From positions 4,397,407-4,412,406 of the forward strand of contig CM018894.1 of assembly GCA_009663005.1 (NCBI GenBank): a stretch of 15,000 nucleotides of DNA, given 5' to 3'. Below are positions 1 to 9,324 of the stretch, piece after piece (position 1 is the stretch's first letter; each line of letters begins with the position of its first letter). Both the position numbers and the translations under genes were made by a program. The notes below the pieces were generated by a model, which was not told the origin of the DNA, ran no database searches, and saw only the letters and a list, made by a program, of their open reading frames with translations. The DNA comes from Actinidia chinensis. Taxonomy: Eukaryota; Streptophyta; Magnoliopsida; Ericales; Actinidiaceae.

Positions 1-90
1 AATTTTTTTAATGGTGAAGGTTGTAAGTTTTAAATTTTTTTCTTCTATGAACGTAGAAAATTAGACACATGTATGACGTATCATGCCACG

Positions 91-120
91 TGTATATGTG
101 TGTGTATGTGTATATGTTGT
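91..120. repeat. TG/TA microsatellite
   Basis: A short imperfect run of alternating TG and TA dinucleotides lies inside LTR-like copy A. No function is implied. Confidence 0.7.
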
Positions 121-651
121 AATAATACACCATTATGGATTTGGATTAGAATTGGGCCATGTTAATTTAATTTAATTGAATTTAATTGGGTCCCTGTGTT
201 AATTGGGCTTAAGTGTAACTTATCTTGGGATATTGAGTGTGAGCCATTTAAATTGCCAAGTGACGATGGGCTACTTGGACTGCAAAGGGTTGTGAAAAGC
301 ATGGGTTATTTAGTTGGTCCATAATTGGGCTTACTAATCTTTAGAGATGTGAACAATTTTAATTTAAAACTATTGTGCTTAAATATTATATTATGGTTTT
401 ATTATTGCTAATAAATGCTTATGAAATAATTGATGGTAGCGACATTAAAATATTTTTATTCAAAATGACTTATGTTGATGATTTGGGTATATTGATATTT
501 AGTTGGTTGGTGTTGAAATTATTAGTAATAGTAACTCTAGTATAATAGAACTTGGTTGTGAACTGAAAAGTTTGCAAGGAACCATGAAAATTTGGAATTG
601 AGGATGGAACTAGAAGTTTGAAACTTGGAACTTGTTTTTAGGATGACACGC

Positions 652-704
652 GGGGGGGGGCGGGGGGGGGGGGGGGGGGGTTCCTTTGGGGGGGGGGGGG
701 GGGG
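652..704. repeat. Three long poly-G tracts
   Basis: Runs of 9 G (652-660), 19 G (662-680) and 17 G (688-704) are separated only by a single C and by TTCCTTT. Such runs are out of keeping with the AT-rich surroundings. In the related inverted copy the equivalent interval carries a ~76-bp repeat containing CCGGACTTT instead. The tract could form G-quadruplex DNA, or it could be a sequencing or gap-filling artefact. The minus-strand proline-rich reading frame here is only a translation of the tract. Confidence 0.9.
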
Positions 705-1428
705 ATTAGGTAGTAACGGATTTGATACATTAGTGTACCCGCACAATAAGATGGCTTAGAATAAGTCCCGGTGAGAGACCGAAAAACCCGAGCGGGAGGG
801 GAAGCCAAAGCCCTCGATTAGTAACGAACAGTTGGTCGGGTATTGTTCTCATTGCTTGGGCATAATGAGCGATTTATGTATAGCAAGGTGTGTCATTCGG
901 AAGGATTGGATAAATAATTTTGAGAGAAAGTTATTTTTTAAAAAAAATTTGTGAAACTATTGATTGAGAAATTATGAATCAAAAAGGGGGTATTTTGATA
1001 TGAATAGAAGCAAATCTTATTGCTCTGTTTTATCATATACATATGTATTATGATTTTTGGCTTAAGGCATCCAAACCCATTATTACATCTTTTCAAGGTA
1101 ACTCACCTTTACTATAAAATCAATTTCCGGTGCCGAGATCTACCCAGAGTCTTGAGGATATGGTTGCCGGTGCTTATTTTGGTTTAATGAACTTGTGAAT
1201 ATATATATATTTTTGAGAATTATAATATTCTTTGGCCGTGTGGGGATTGTCCATTACTATATATATGTACTTTTGTATTTGATAGCCATGAGAGTATGGT
1301 TCCCATGGGCGGGATTAATTATACTCGATATTATGACAGGATGTGTAGTATTATTCGCTGACTTTTCTTTATTTTGAGGTGTTTGCTTACGTGGCCGGGT
1401 CTTCTTTGACCGGGGCGTGCGAATGTCA

Positions 1429-2230
1429 AAAAACATGATTATGTATCTCTTTTGATATTTTGAGTGTATGTTTACCATTGATATTGAAGAAAAGGGGAGG
1501 GAGAAGAGAGAGGGCCTCCTTCTTTTTACCTCTGCTCCCCCTACGTTGCAGCCCTTACTTATTTGAAATGATCTTTTGTGTAATTCTTATATGATAGTTA
1601 CGAGTAAAAAAATTAAAGGAACATTATAGTCAATATTGAAATCATATATCTTGGCCCCCCCTACTCAAATTTTTACAGTGCTGCCCACTGTTAACTCAAG
1701 GTGACCCTACTTTATCTTTTAAAAAAAAATTAGAGTAAGTTACAAATGTGTTACTTGGTTACAGGACCCTATTTGATAAAAATGAAAGTTCATTACTGAT
1801 TTTAAGAGGTAAATTTTTAATTTAAAATTCTGAAAGATGATTTATCAAAAGGGATTTGGAAAATGCATGCGTACATACTTATCTCCTCTATTGTTACAAA
1901 GGAACGCTCCATTTGACTTGGGTAAATTTTGAATCACATTTTTTTTATGAGCGTTTGGTCAGAGCTCCATTAGAGTACATTTTTAGTTGAATTAGTCTGT
2001 TTAAAAATATTTTAAAGCCAAAACTCTATTTAGTCAAACATGGATAAAAATATCCATGTTATTTTGTACACTTAAAAAAAATTCTTCTTACATCACATGT
2101 TACTTTGTACATCACTACCACAATTGTTTTTTATACCCCAGCTACACCTACATTATTGTCGGGCGACCGGCGACTTTCGGTTGGTCACGACGACTTGGAA
2201 TAATAAAATTTTACTATTTTAAATAGTGAC
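1429..2230. other. Non-coding AT-rich spacer
   Basis: I see no gene here. Short reading frames on both strands lack recognisable motifs. Around 1652-1700 is a C-rich stretch (ttggcccccctactc) of a kind common near plant transposon ends, but I cannot assign it. Around 1951-2040 a GTTTGG start and a CAAAC end give a weak MITE-like impression. A short perfect hairpin lies at 2037-2060. Confidence 0.5.
2037..2060. repeat. Perfect 10-bp stem, 4-nt loop hairpin
   Basis: AACATGGATA, then AAAA, then TATCCATGTT forms an exact inverted repeat. It is not followed by a T-run and no gene precedes it, so a terminator role is not suggested. It may be a scar of a small foldback element. Confidence 0.75.
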
Positions 2231-2234
2231 CAAT

Positions 2235-2690
2235 ATTAAAAATAAAGAACAGTAGAATTCTACTATTTTTTGTGGTGGTAGTGGAAAAAATGATTTTTTC
2301 AATGTTAAAAATAAAAAATAGTAGAATTTCACTATTTTTTTGTGGTGGTGGTGAAAAAGAGAATTTTTTCAATGTTAAAAATAAAGAACGGTAGAATTCT
2401 ACTATTTTTTTGTGGTGGTGGTGGAAAAGAGAATTTTTGTGAAAAAAATAATTTTACTATTCAAAAAAAGCAAACATTACAATTTTATTATTCTGAGCGG
2501 TGGGCAGTGGCAACGGCAGCGGCGACAACTATTATATCAGTGGTGGTGATAGAAAATAGTAAAATAAATATTTTAAAAATTATTGTTCAAAATATAAAAT
2601 AGTACAATTTTATTGTTCTAGGTGTGGCGGCAGTGGTGGTGGTGAAAAGTAAAATTTTTAACAAAAATAATTTTACTTTTCAAAATAGCA
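2235..2690. repeat. ~70-bp tandem repeat with palindromic core and GTG-rich arm
   Basis: Three clear units start at 2235, 2304 and 2374 (spacing 69 and 70 bp). Each has a TTAAAAATAAA start, a GTAGAATTCTAC-type core, an ACTATTTTTT run and a GTGGTGGTGG arm. The first core is a perfect 14-bp palindrome, AGTAGAATTCTACT (2251-2264). The third holds the 12-bp GTAGAATTCTAC (2391-2402), and the second is broken by one change. More diverged material of the same style (aaatag, acaattttattgttc, ggtggtggtg) continues to about 2690. The plus-strand frame at 2342-2602 merely reads through the repeat. This is either a non-coding minisatellite or the inside of a non-autonomous transposon. Confidence 0.8.
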
Positions 2691-3519
2691 AATAATGATT
2701 TTTAAAATTTTTTATTTCAAAGGACAAGGGTAAATTGTCTATAATTTGGATTTTCTATTAAATTAGAGGATTTTAACTTATAAAATTTATGGGTCGAAGG
2801 ACGTATAAGATTTAAAAAAAACTTGATAGACTAATTATCTTAAGGGATCTACGCCATAGACATATGTCATGATGGCCCAAGTTTCAAAATCCGAAGAAGT
2901 GAATTAATTATTAAAATAAATCTAACTCTAAGTTTTTTAAAATTTTGACAAAATCTCTTATGTAAATTGGACAACTAGATGGTACACCTGTCACAATAAC
3001 CACCTGATAAGCAATAACAAGAACAACAATACAATAATGCTATTACCAAGCTCAACATATATCTACTACAAGACTACTACCTAGCTCAATTATATTTAAG
3101 TTAATACAGAATGAGTCTGTCATTTACATTGAATTTTACCTATCCAAAGTAAAAGTAATTCTGATATGTGTGTTGGTGGCTCTACACGTCTCAGTCTGCA
3201 CTGTTGGGCGTAAAATAGTTCTCAACAACTCAGGTAAGCATAAGGCTTGTAGGATAAATTTAACAAAGATTATAAGATTGAAATAACTATCACACACTTG
3301 CATATCTAGCCGCACATGTTATTCATAAAGAAAGAGGAAAACAGGGGAAAGTTGCACACAAGCATATAGCCTGACATACACACGCACACACATAACCTAC
3401 AGTTCTCCAAAAGAACATACACATCAACTCTCAAACTCTAACGGTATAACAAACAACCGACATATACACGTTCCAATGCATAACTCAGAACGAGAGAGGG
3501 AGGGAGAGAGAATCAACTT
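2691..3519. other. Non-coding spacer, possible minus-strand LTR remnant
   Basis: No supported gene. The interval 2985-3330 read on the minus strand has the composition of a decayed gypsy LTR 3' half, with a stretch reading ttgagaactattttacgccc. I could not match it to either LTR-like copy in this window, so that idea stays tentative. A GA-rich microsatellite (gagagagggagggagagag) lies near 3491-3511. Confidence 0.3.
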
Positions 3520-4060
3520 GTGGCTAGTGTACATCCTTTGCAAAGGCATGTACCATTCGACCAATCTATACGTTCCATAGGTCAACATTCTATTCTATCT
3601 GATCACATCAAAAATAGAGAGAGAACAACTTTCAGTTAATGTACACCCTCATTTACCCCTTACGTATGCATGTACAACTCAACCCACCATCCGTTCTCAC
3701 AAGTTAATATCCTCTTCTACCCCTCACGTAGACATGTTATCTCGATCACATCTCCTGACTCTAGGTTGACAACCTCACACCCACCATTTTTTAAGGTATG
3801 TCACACCAAAGCCAAACACACACACCGACCATAGCCACACACACTTCAACTATAATCACACATACACTGACCCTAGGGATGCACACATCAACACTCAAAC
3901 TAAGCCCCATACACATATTGACCCTATGGATGCACACTTATCACCTAGGTCCACACAACAACACTCAATCAATGCCCCCTCATACATTAACCTTAGGGAT
4001 GCACACTCATCGACTAGGTCAACACAAAAATATTCAATCATGCACACTTACAAACTAAAC
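3520..4060. repeat. Degenerate C/A-rich minisatellite
   Basis: The right part has three copies of a block reading tgaccctagggatgcacac or close to it, starting at 3868, 3919 and 3988. The second and third are followed by tcacctaggtc-like and cgactaggtc-like text. Spacings of 51 and 69 bp fit a ~69-bp unit with an 18-bp deletion in the first copy. The left part has a looser family containing gcatgtac (3546, 3668) and acatgtt (3732), spaced about 122 and 64 bp. The threonine/histidine-rich frame at 3798-4058 is an artefact of the repeat. No function is evident. Confidence 0.7.
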
Positions 4061-4096
4061 ATAAACTATACAGTTTAAGCATACTTTCATTCGCAT

Positions 4097-4148
4097 CAAC
4101 ACTTTTCAAAGCATATACGAACCAACACTTTTCAAGGCATATACGAAA
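4097..4148. repeat. 26-bp direct duplication at the pol relic's left edge
   Basis: CAACACTTTTCAAAGCATATACGAA is followed at once by a copy differing by one A-to-G change. The second copy runs directly into the first recognisable reverse transcriptase codons, so the duplication sits on the truncation boundary of the pol relic. It may mark the repair event that removed the 5' part of the element. Confidence 0.85.
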
Positions 4149-5751
4149 AAAACTACATTTAGATGTCCTTTTGGCACCTTTACCTATCGACGTATGCCGT
4201 TTGGGTTGTGTAATGTACATGGTACATTCCAATGGTACCTGATGGGGATTTTTAATGATTTGGTAGAGAAGGTTGTAAAAGTTTTTATGGATGATTTTTC
4301 CATCTTTAGAGATTCATTTGAGTCGTGTCTCCAACACTTATAATTAGTCTTGGAAATATATGATAAGAAGGGAATAGTTTTGATTGGAAAAGTTGTCATT
4401 TCATGATTTCCCAAGGAATTGTGTTAGGACACATTATGTCCTCGAAGGGGACTAAGGTTGATAAGTCCCAAATAAATTTAATTTCTAATTTACCTACCCC
4501 GAAATGTGTCAAAGACGTTAGATCATTCCTGGTTCATGCGGTTTTTTATAGATGGTTTATAAATGACTTCAATTTGATCTCTCGTCCTTTATGTGCCCTT
4601 CTTATTAAGGATGATCCATTTGTTTGGTCTGAGGGTTGTAAAGCTACATTCTAGATTGAAATATCAATTGACTTCGCTTCCTATTATGTAACCTCCAGAA
4701 TGGAGTCTTTCTTTTGAGCTGATGTGTGATGACAGTGACTATGCCATTGGAGCAATTTTAGGGCAAACAGGGACAAAAAGCTTTATGTAATTTAGAATGC
4801 TAGCCAAACTCTAAATGATGGACAAATGAATTACACTAGGAAAGGAGTTATTGATCATCATTTTTTCCCTGGACAAGTTTAGTTCATATTTGATAGGTTC
4901 ACCTATAGTGGTTTTCACCGACCATTCTGCATTGAAGTATTTAATGGAAAAACAAGAGTTTGTTTTGACAATCAAAGATAAGAAGGGAGTAGAAAATGTT
5001 ATAGTCGACTACTTGTCTTTCATTATAGTGGAATATCACTTTAGCCATGTCCCAATCCCAGAAACATTCCTTACTAAGCAATTGTTTGCTCTTTTCACTT
5101 GCTCGTAGTATGCAGACATTGTTAATTACTTCGCCACAGGTCAAGTGCCTAGTCATGGACTCCTCAAGAGAGGAAAAAAAATTTGGTTGAAGTAAAGAGG
5201 TTCTTCTTTGATGATCCATACCTTTTCAAGTACTGCCTAGATCAGATTATGCAGAGGGGTGTGCCAAATTCAAAAATGAATGGTATACTCTCCTTTTATC
5301 ATATAAAGGCACGTTGTGGCCACTTTTCTTCTAGAAAGACTGTTGTAAAGATTTACCAATGTGGATTTTATTGGCCAACCTTGTAAGAATTATGATAGGT
5401 GCCAATAGTTGATGAGTGTGACTCGATGGAATATCATGCCTATGTCACCCATACTTGTCATTGAGAGTTTTTGTTATTAGGGGATTGATTTTATGGGTCT
5501 ATTTACAATTTCCTTTGGCTACCTATATATCCCTGTGGCGGTTGATTATGTTTCTAAGTGAGTTAAGGCTATCCCCACTCAAACCAGTGACTACAAGGTT
5601 GTGGTTAAATCCCTCAAAGAGAATATCTTTTCTTAGTTTGGGCATGTATCCTTATAGGCTTCTTTATGGCAAAGTTTGCCATTTGTCAATTGAAATGGAA
5701 CACTGGGCATATTAGGCCATTAAGAAATTGAATTATCATTTGTCCCAAGTT
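4140..5751 (+). pseudogene. pol: Athila-like Ty3/gypsy pol relic, RT-RNase H-integrase, 5'-truncated
   Basis: Decayed polyprotein of an LTR retrotransposon. From the left: reverse transcriptase from KTTFRCPFGTF, with MPFG, then the catalytic box as FMDD (4284-4295). A stop follows at 4341, then a one-base insertion near 4392 and SQGIVLGHIMSSKG. The RT tail has FYRWFINDF. RNase H follows, with FELMCDDSDYAIGAILGQ around 4715-4770 and [10 protein letters not shown] around 4913-4942. A missing A in the run 5173-5180 shifts frame into the integrase zinc-binding part, with histidines at 5300 and 5321, GFYWPTL, then CKNYDRC. The integrase core keeps GIDFMG (5481-5498) but then jumps near 5637-5644 straight to YPYRLLYGK. 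The RT amino-terminal part, protease and gag are absent. Many TAG/TGA/TAA codons interrupt it. The FMDD variant and the motifs after it fit the Athila lineage. The element also has an env-like relic downstream. Confidence 0.85.
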
Positions 5752-6302
5752 GGGTTTCCATATAAAAGCCCAAATAGAATAGCTCAATTTGCACACCCCC
5801 GTCAAATCAAGACCCTGGCCCGTAAGCAAATAAATCTCACATGAGGAAAAGTCAAACAAAAATAAATGACACACACTGTCATTTACATCAGAGTGGCGGA
5901 ATATTACAACACATATTACATTTTAATGGTTTTTATCAATTAAAAAAAAACAGCATAACTGGCATCCACATGCCTCAAGCTCAGTATACCCTCGTACTCC
6001 CACCACCGTGAAAATCAATTTTTATAGTAAAGGTGATTACCGGAAAGATTTAACATGACTTGATGCTTCAATCCAAAACCATGATTACATAACTATACTA
6101 TGAACTGATGCATAAAGTAATGCTTTCATTTTATATCACAATATACTTTTGATTTCAATCCGTGATTTCTCAATCAACAGGTTCCAAAAATTCGGCTTCT
6201 ATCACAAGGCCGTTACCTCAAATAATTTAGAATGACCAACTAAATCAATTTCTAATCAATCTCATTATGCACTAAGCACGGAGACAACGCCCGTCACTTT
6301 TC

Positions 6303-6610
6303 CCCGGACTTTCACACCGTGGGGCTATATGACTTCCCTCCTATTGTTGCCATCTAGGACTTTCATTTTGTCACTTCCCTACTTTCAACACAAACCGTGG
6401 GCTATGACATTCCCGTCCGTATCGTTGCCAACTGGACTTTATTTGTCAACTTCCCGGACTTTCACATCACACCGTGGGCTATGAATTCCCTCCCGTACAG
6501 TTGCCATCTAAGGCCTTTTATTTTGTCACTCTCCCGGACTTTTACCGTGGGCTATGACATTCCCTCCGTACCGTTGCCATCTCGGACTTTATTGTGTGCT
6601 TAATCTAGCC
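6303..6610. repeat. ~76-bp tandem repeat inside LTR-like copy B
   Basis: Four units begin with CCCGGACTTTCAC or a variant at 6303, 6377, 6453 and 6533 (spacing 74, 76, 80). Each contains ACCGTGGGCTATGA, then TTCCC, then GTTGCCATCT. Subrepeats of this size are common in plant gypsy LTRs. The corresponding interval of copy A has poly-G tracts. Confidence 0.8.
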
Positions 6611-7207
6611 AATCTAATTCCTTTAATTTAGCGTTGTTATTCTCAGAACAACTTCATTCCTCAATTCTCAATTCCATTTCTTAACCCAATCATTTCTTTT
6701 TGACTTTTTTATTAACATCACTTTCATAGTATACATAAATTACATTTTCAATCAAATTCAATGTAACCACATAATTCATTTAAAGAGACAGTTTCAATAA
6801 TAATTACTTTCAAATATTTTCATAAGCATTTATAGCATTAATTAGACATAATCTGATATTAAAGCAAAATATTTTAAATTAAATTTCCAACATTTCTATC
6901 TCTCAATTTTCGCATAAAAATACATTATGCTCATTAAAACTAAAATTTTGTTCATTTCAAGTTTAATACCAACAAATATGTCTCATAGACTTTATATAAG
7001 CTATTAACAACAAACCCAAGTAAAACCCAACAAACTAACCCCCTTTACCTCAAATATAATTTGACAAACACACCGTCATATATGAATATCAGGCTCCATA
7101 TCGTCCTACTAAAATTTTGCATGAATCCAACGTCATCTCACCGTTGATCTCAACCCCTATCCTTCATAAAATCAAAAACTTAACCCACCATATAATTTCT
7201 CTCATTG

Positions 7208-7304
7208 TTTTCTCTCTCTTTCTCTTCTCTCTTCTTCTCTCTTTTTTTCTTCTCTTTCTTTCTCTCTTCCTCTTCATCCGCTCTTCCTTTCCCTTTCCCC
7301 CCCT
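7208..7304. repeat. Polypyrimidine tract (polypurine on minus strand)
   Basis: Positions 7208-7275 contain only C and T, followed after a short break by 7281-7304, again only C and T. Read with the host LTR on the minus strand this is a GA-rich tract. Such mirror-like tracts can adopt triplex structures, but here it is probably just low-complexity LTR sequence. Confidence 0.85.
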
Positions 7305-7636
7305 ATTTTTACGATTTTATAAATTAATCTTTATATATATACATATTATTATTTATTATTTTATTAGTTTTTATTATTTTTCTTTTCTTTTTTCTTTGTT
7401 TTTCCTTTTCCTTTTCTTTCCGCGCCATCGCTTTCGGCGCCTGCCACCACTGGGATTAAATTTTTTATATAAAAATTACACTTTAGCCCCCCAACTTTTA
7501 AATTACATTATATCATCTCAATTTAAATGTCTTCTTTAATTTAATTCCCACAAAAAGTATAAATCGTTCTCAATTTAAACTTAATACAACATACCAAAGT
7601 CTAAATCTTAATATATATATATTTTTAATTAAATAA

Positions 7637-7995
7637 CAATAAATTTGAAACTTCACAATGAGTTTAGACGGATGCATATTAGAACTCTTGAATTTATAAG
7701 GAAAAGGTCAAGGCTTTTCATGAGAAGACGCAAGACCTTTGAACCAAATCAGAAAGTTCTCTTATACAGCTCATGTCTTTATCTTTTTTTCAGAAAATTG
7801 AGTTTCCTTTGGATTGGACCTTACAATTTTAGGACGGTTTTCCCATATTGGATAATTGAAATAGAAAATCCTACGAGTGGCAATATTTTTAAGGTGAATG
7901 GTCAACGTATTAAGCCTTTCTTAGAGAGTTTTGCGAGTGAGGAAGCAATTGAGAAGCTTGTGGATTCTGTCTACCAGGATTTTTCCATTCCATGA
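7637..7995 (+). pseudogene. pol: Athila-like integrase C-terminus, continuation of the pol relic
   Basis: This is the 3' end of the pol relic beyond the 1.9-kb insertion. The part before about 7725 is readable in pieces of two frames (TDAY, then IYKEKVKAFHEK, with stops). From about 7728 one open frame carries KTFEPNQKVLLYSS, WIGPYNFRTVFPYW, IEIENP and NIFKVNGQRIKPFLE, then stops at 7993-7995. This is the GPY/F-type integrase C-terminal module typical of gypsy elements, and it lacks a chromodomain, as expected of Athila. About 116 codons of the open frame remain, but no nearby ATG can serve as an independent start, so it should be read as a fragment. Confidence 0.88.
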
Positions 7996-8912
7996 GTTTG
8001 ATGCGTGTCTTATCTTGTACATCGAATAGAGTAGGATTTTTTTTAGTGTTTGAATGCTTTTATTTTTCGTATTATCTTATTAAGCTTCACCTTTTTGGTA
8101 TGTGTTCTAACATCCATTTTGCAGATTTACCATTGAGTAATGCACAAGTGGCTTGATTCATAGGTGATTGAACAAATTGTAGGGATGTTCTATTCGTAGG
8201 TGACCTTGTTCCCTTTTTATTTTAATAATAGTCCTCGTTTTGTATTGGGGGCAATGCACATATCAAGTGGGGGAGAGGGTTACATTTTGGATAACATGTT
8301 TTTGAATTTTTTTATGAATTCTAGTTTAATCAGTGGTTTAAGGATATAATTGACTTGAAGTATGCACATTTCAACTATTAATCTACAATGATGCTTAAGT
8401 TTGATTATATGCGTGTATCTGGGGTATTTTTGCTTAACTCTAGCATAATCTAATGAATAAAGTTGAACTACCATACATTTATCAATTTTGACATAAAAGA
8501 GTGGTTGCTTAATTACCTATGCATGAACTTTGAGTCTCTCTTTTGATTGTGGGGACATAGTATTCTTGTTAAAAGCATTCCATGACATATTTGGTTTCAA
8601 TTTTGTTCATTACTTGATTTATGGTACTTAGATGATGATACAATAGCATTCTTAGGATAAGCAGACCATATATTTTGAGTCTAACTTCTTCGGACCATAA
8701 TGGAAAATATACACTTGTTAAAAACTTTTATTCCTAAGCCTAGGTATCCAAATTCGAGGGAGGAAGGTGAAGGATTGGACTATGACATAATGAGCGGGGT
8801 TAGGAGGTGCCGATAGTACTTAAAATGATGATTTGGGGGTTGTATTGTGCAAGAAATGAGTTGGGGGAAGTTTTGGCTTGAAACTTGAATTTTTAGGGGG
8901 CCTAACAAGTTC
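7996..8912 (+). other. Athila-like spacer between pol and the env-like ORF
   Basis: Non-coding sequence between the pol stop and the ACCGGT array. Athila elements carry a long untranslated interval here. No gene is supported; short frames on both strands lack motifs. The one recognisable element is the purine-rich motif at 8244-8279, annotated separately. Confidence 0.6.
8244..8279 (+). promoter_or_regulatory. Purine-rich motif downstream of pol (polypurine-tract-like)
   Basis: The stretch reads ATTGGGGGCAATGCACA, then TATCAAG, then TGGGGGAGAGGG. From memory, a GGGG-CAATG segment followed by a G/A-rich run recurs shortly after pol in Athila-type elements. A polypurine tract primes plus-strand DNA synthesis, and an internal one could serve as a second primer. 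That function is inferred from composition only. Confidence 0.5.
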
Positions 8913-9324
8913 AACCGGTAAATCATTTTTGTTCTACTGGTATAACTTGAGCATAATGTTTAGCAAATAATTTTGGACGGTCGATCAGATGTTCAACCGA
9001 TGAAGTCCCAACCGGTCGAGATATTAGTTTAATCGGTTGAACATGTGCAAAAGGTCTAGGAAGGCACCTTAGACCGGTTGAGACTTCAGCTTTAACCGGT
9101 CGAAGTGAAGCAGAATGTTTGAGACAAACATGTTTGATTGGTCGAGGAATGGAGTAAACAGGTCGAGATGAGCAGAAAGCCCCAAATCTTAATCCCGATC
9201 TCAACCACTTTAAAGCCCTTTCTAGCCCTAATTTCTCCTTACTACTCACAAAAATACACTATCTGTCACTTTAAGCCCCTTGCAAAATCTCTCTTTCTTA
9301 ATGGATGATCTTTCTCAACCGGTT
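8913..9324. repeat. Array of ACCGGT-centred palindromic motifs
   Basis: The sequence AACCGGTCGAG, or variants, recurs at irregular spacing. Exact ACCGGT copies start at 8914, 9011, 9073, 9095 and 9318, and one is the perfect 8-bp palindrome AACCGGTT (9317-9324). Diverged copies appear near 8933, 8977, 8995, 9031, 9135 and 9157. The motif can be read on either strand, which creates the RPV/RPI-rich minus-strand frame at 8923-9249; that frame is not a gene. The array lies about 85-500 bp upstream of a TATA box before the env-like ORF, so a promoter or enhancer role is possible but unproven. Confidence 0.75.

Larger units (their letters stand above)
1..1428 (+). mobile_element. LTR-like sequence, copy A (left end outside window)
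   Basis: This non-coding stretch matches, in collinear order, the reverse complement of the insertion at 5752-7636. Three anchors are visible by eye: 408-432 against 6811-6836 (both read gct-aataaatgcttatgaaa-like), 1103-1126 against 6011-6036 (tcacctttactataaaat-like), and 1384-1420 against 5797-5830 (gcttacg-ggcc-ggtctt-like). The shared block ends near 1428 in tgtca, consistent with an LTR 3' end in CA. No primer binding site follows, so this may be a solo or 3' LTR. The GGGCGTG-type terminus and the general composition suggest a Ty3/gypsy LTR, perhaps of the Tekay/Del kind, but this lineage call is from memory and weak. Homology left of about 400 is not clear by eye, so the stretch 1-400 is assigned only by position. 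Confidence 0.55.
5752..7636 (-). mobile_element. LTR-like insertion, copy B, inside the integrase
   Basis: The pol homology stops after LSQVG (about 5751) and resumes near 7637 as the next part of the same integrase C-terminus, so about 1.9 kb was inserted. Read on the minus strand, 6836 down to about 5785 is collinear with 408-1428 of copy A. Minus-strand text near 7480-7440 (ggggggctaaagtgtaattt) is typical of gypsy LTR sequence. No gag or pol coding is present, so a solo LTR is the simplest explanation. The insert could start at TG (5751/5752) and end at CA (7635-7636), but I found no convincing 5-bp target duplication, so the edges are approximate to about 20 bp. The hydrophobic plus-strand frame 7117-7539 is a translation of its pyrimidine tract. 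Confidence 0.65.

Noticed and set aside
537..746. Minus-strand proline-rich reading frame
   Set aside because: Prolines come from translating the poly-G tracts; no other motif.
1951..2043. Possible MITE with GTTTGG start and CAAAC end
   Set aside because: Terminal match is only about 5-6 bp with no clear target duplication.
2342..2602. 86-codon plus-strand frame with glycine and valine runs
   Set aside because: It is produced by the GTG-rich arms of the ~70-bp repeat.
5455..5715. Open frame across integrase
   Set aside because: Only its last part (from 5644) is in the true pol frame; the first part is out of frame with the GIDFMG-containing integrase core.
7117..7539. 140-codon hydrophobic frame suggesting a membrane protein
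   Set aside because: The F/L/S-rich sequence is a translation of a T/C-rich low-complexity tract inside an LTR-like insertion.
8923..9249. 108-codon minus-strand frame with repeated RPV/RPI segments
   Set aside because: The periodic residues arise from the ACCGGT motif array; no recognisable domain.
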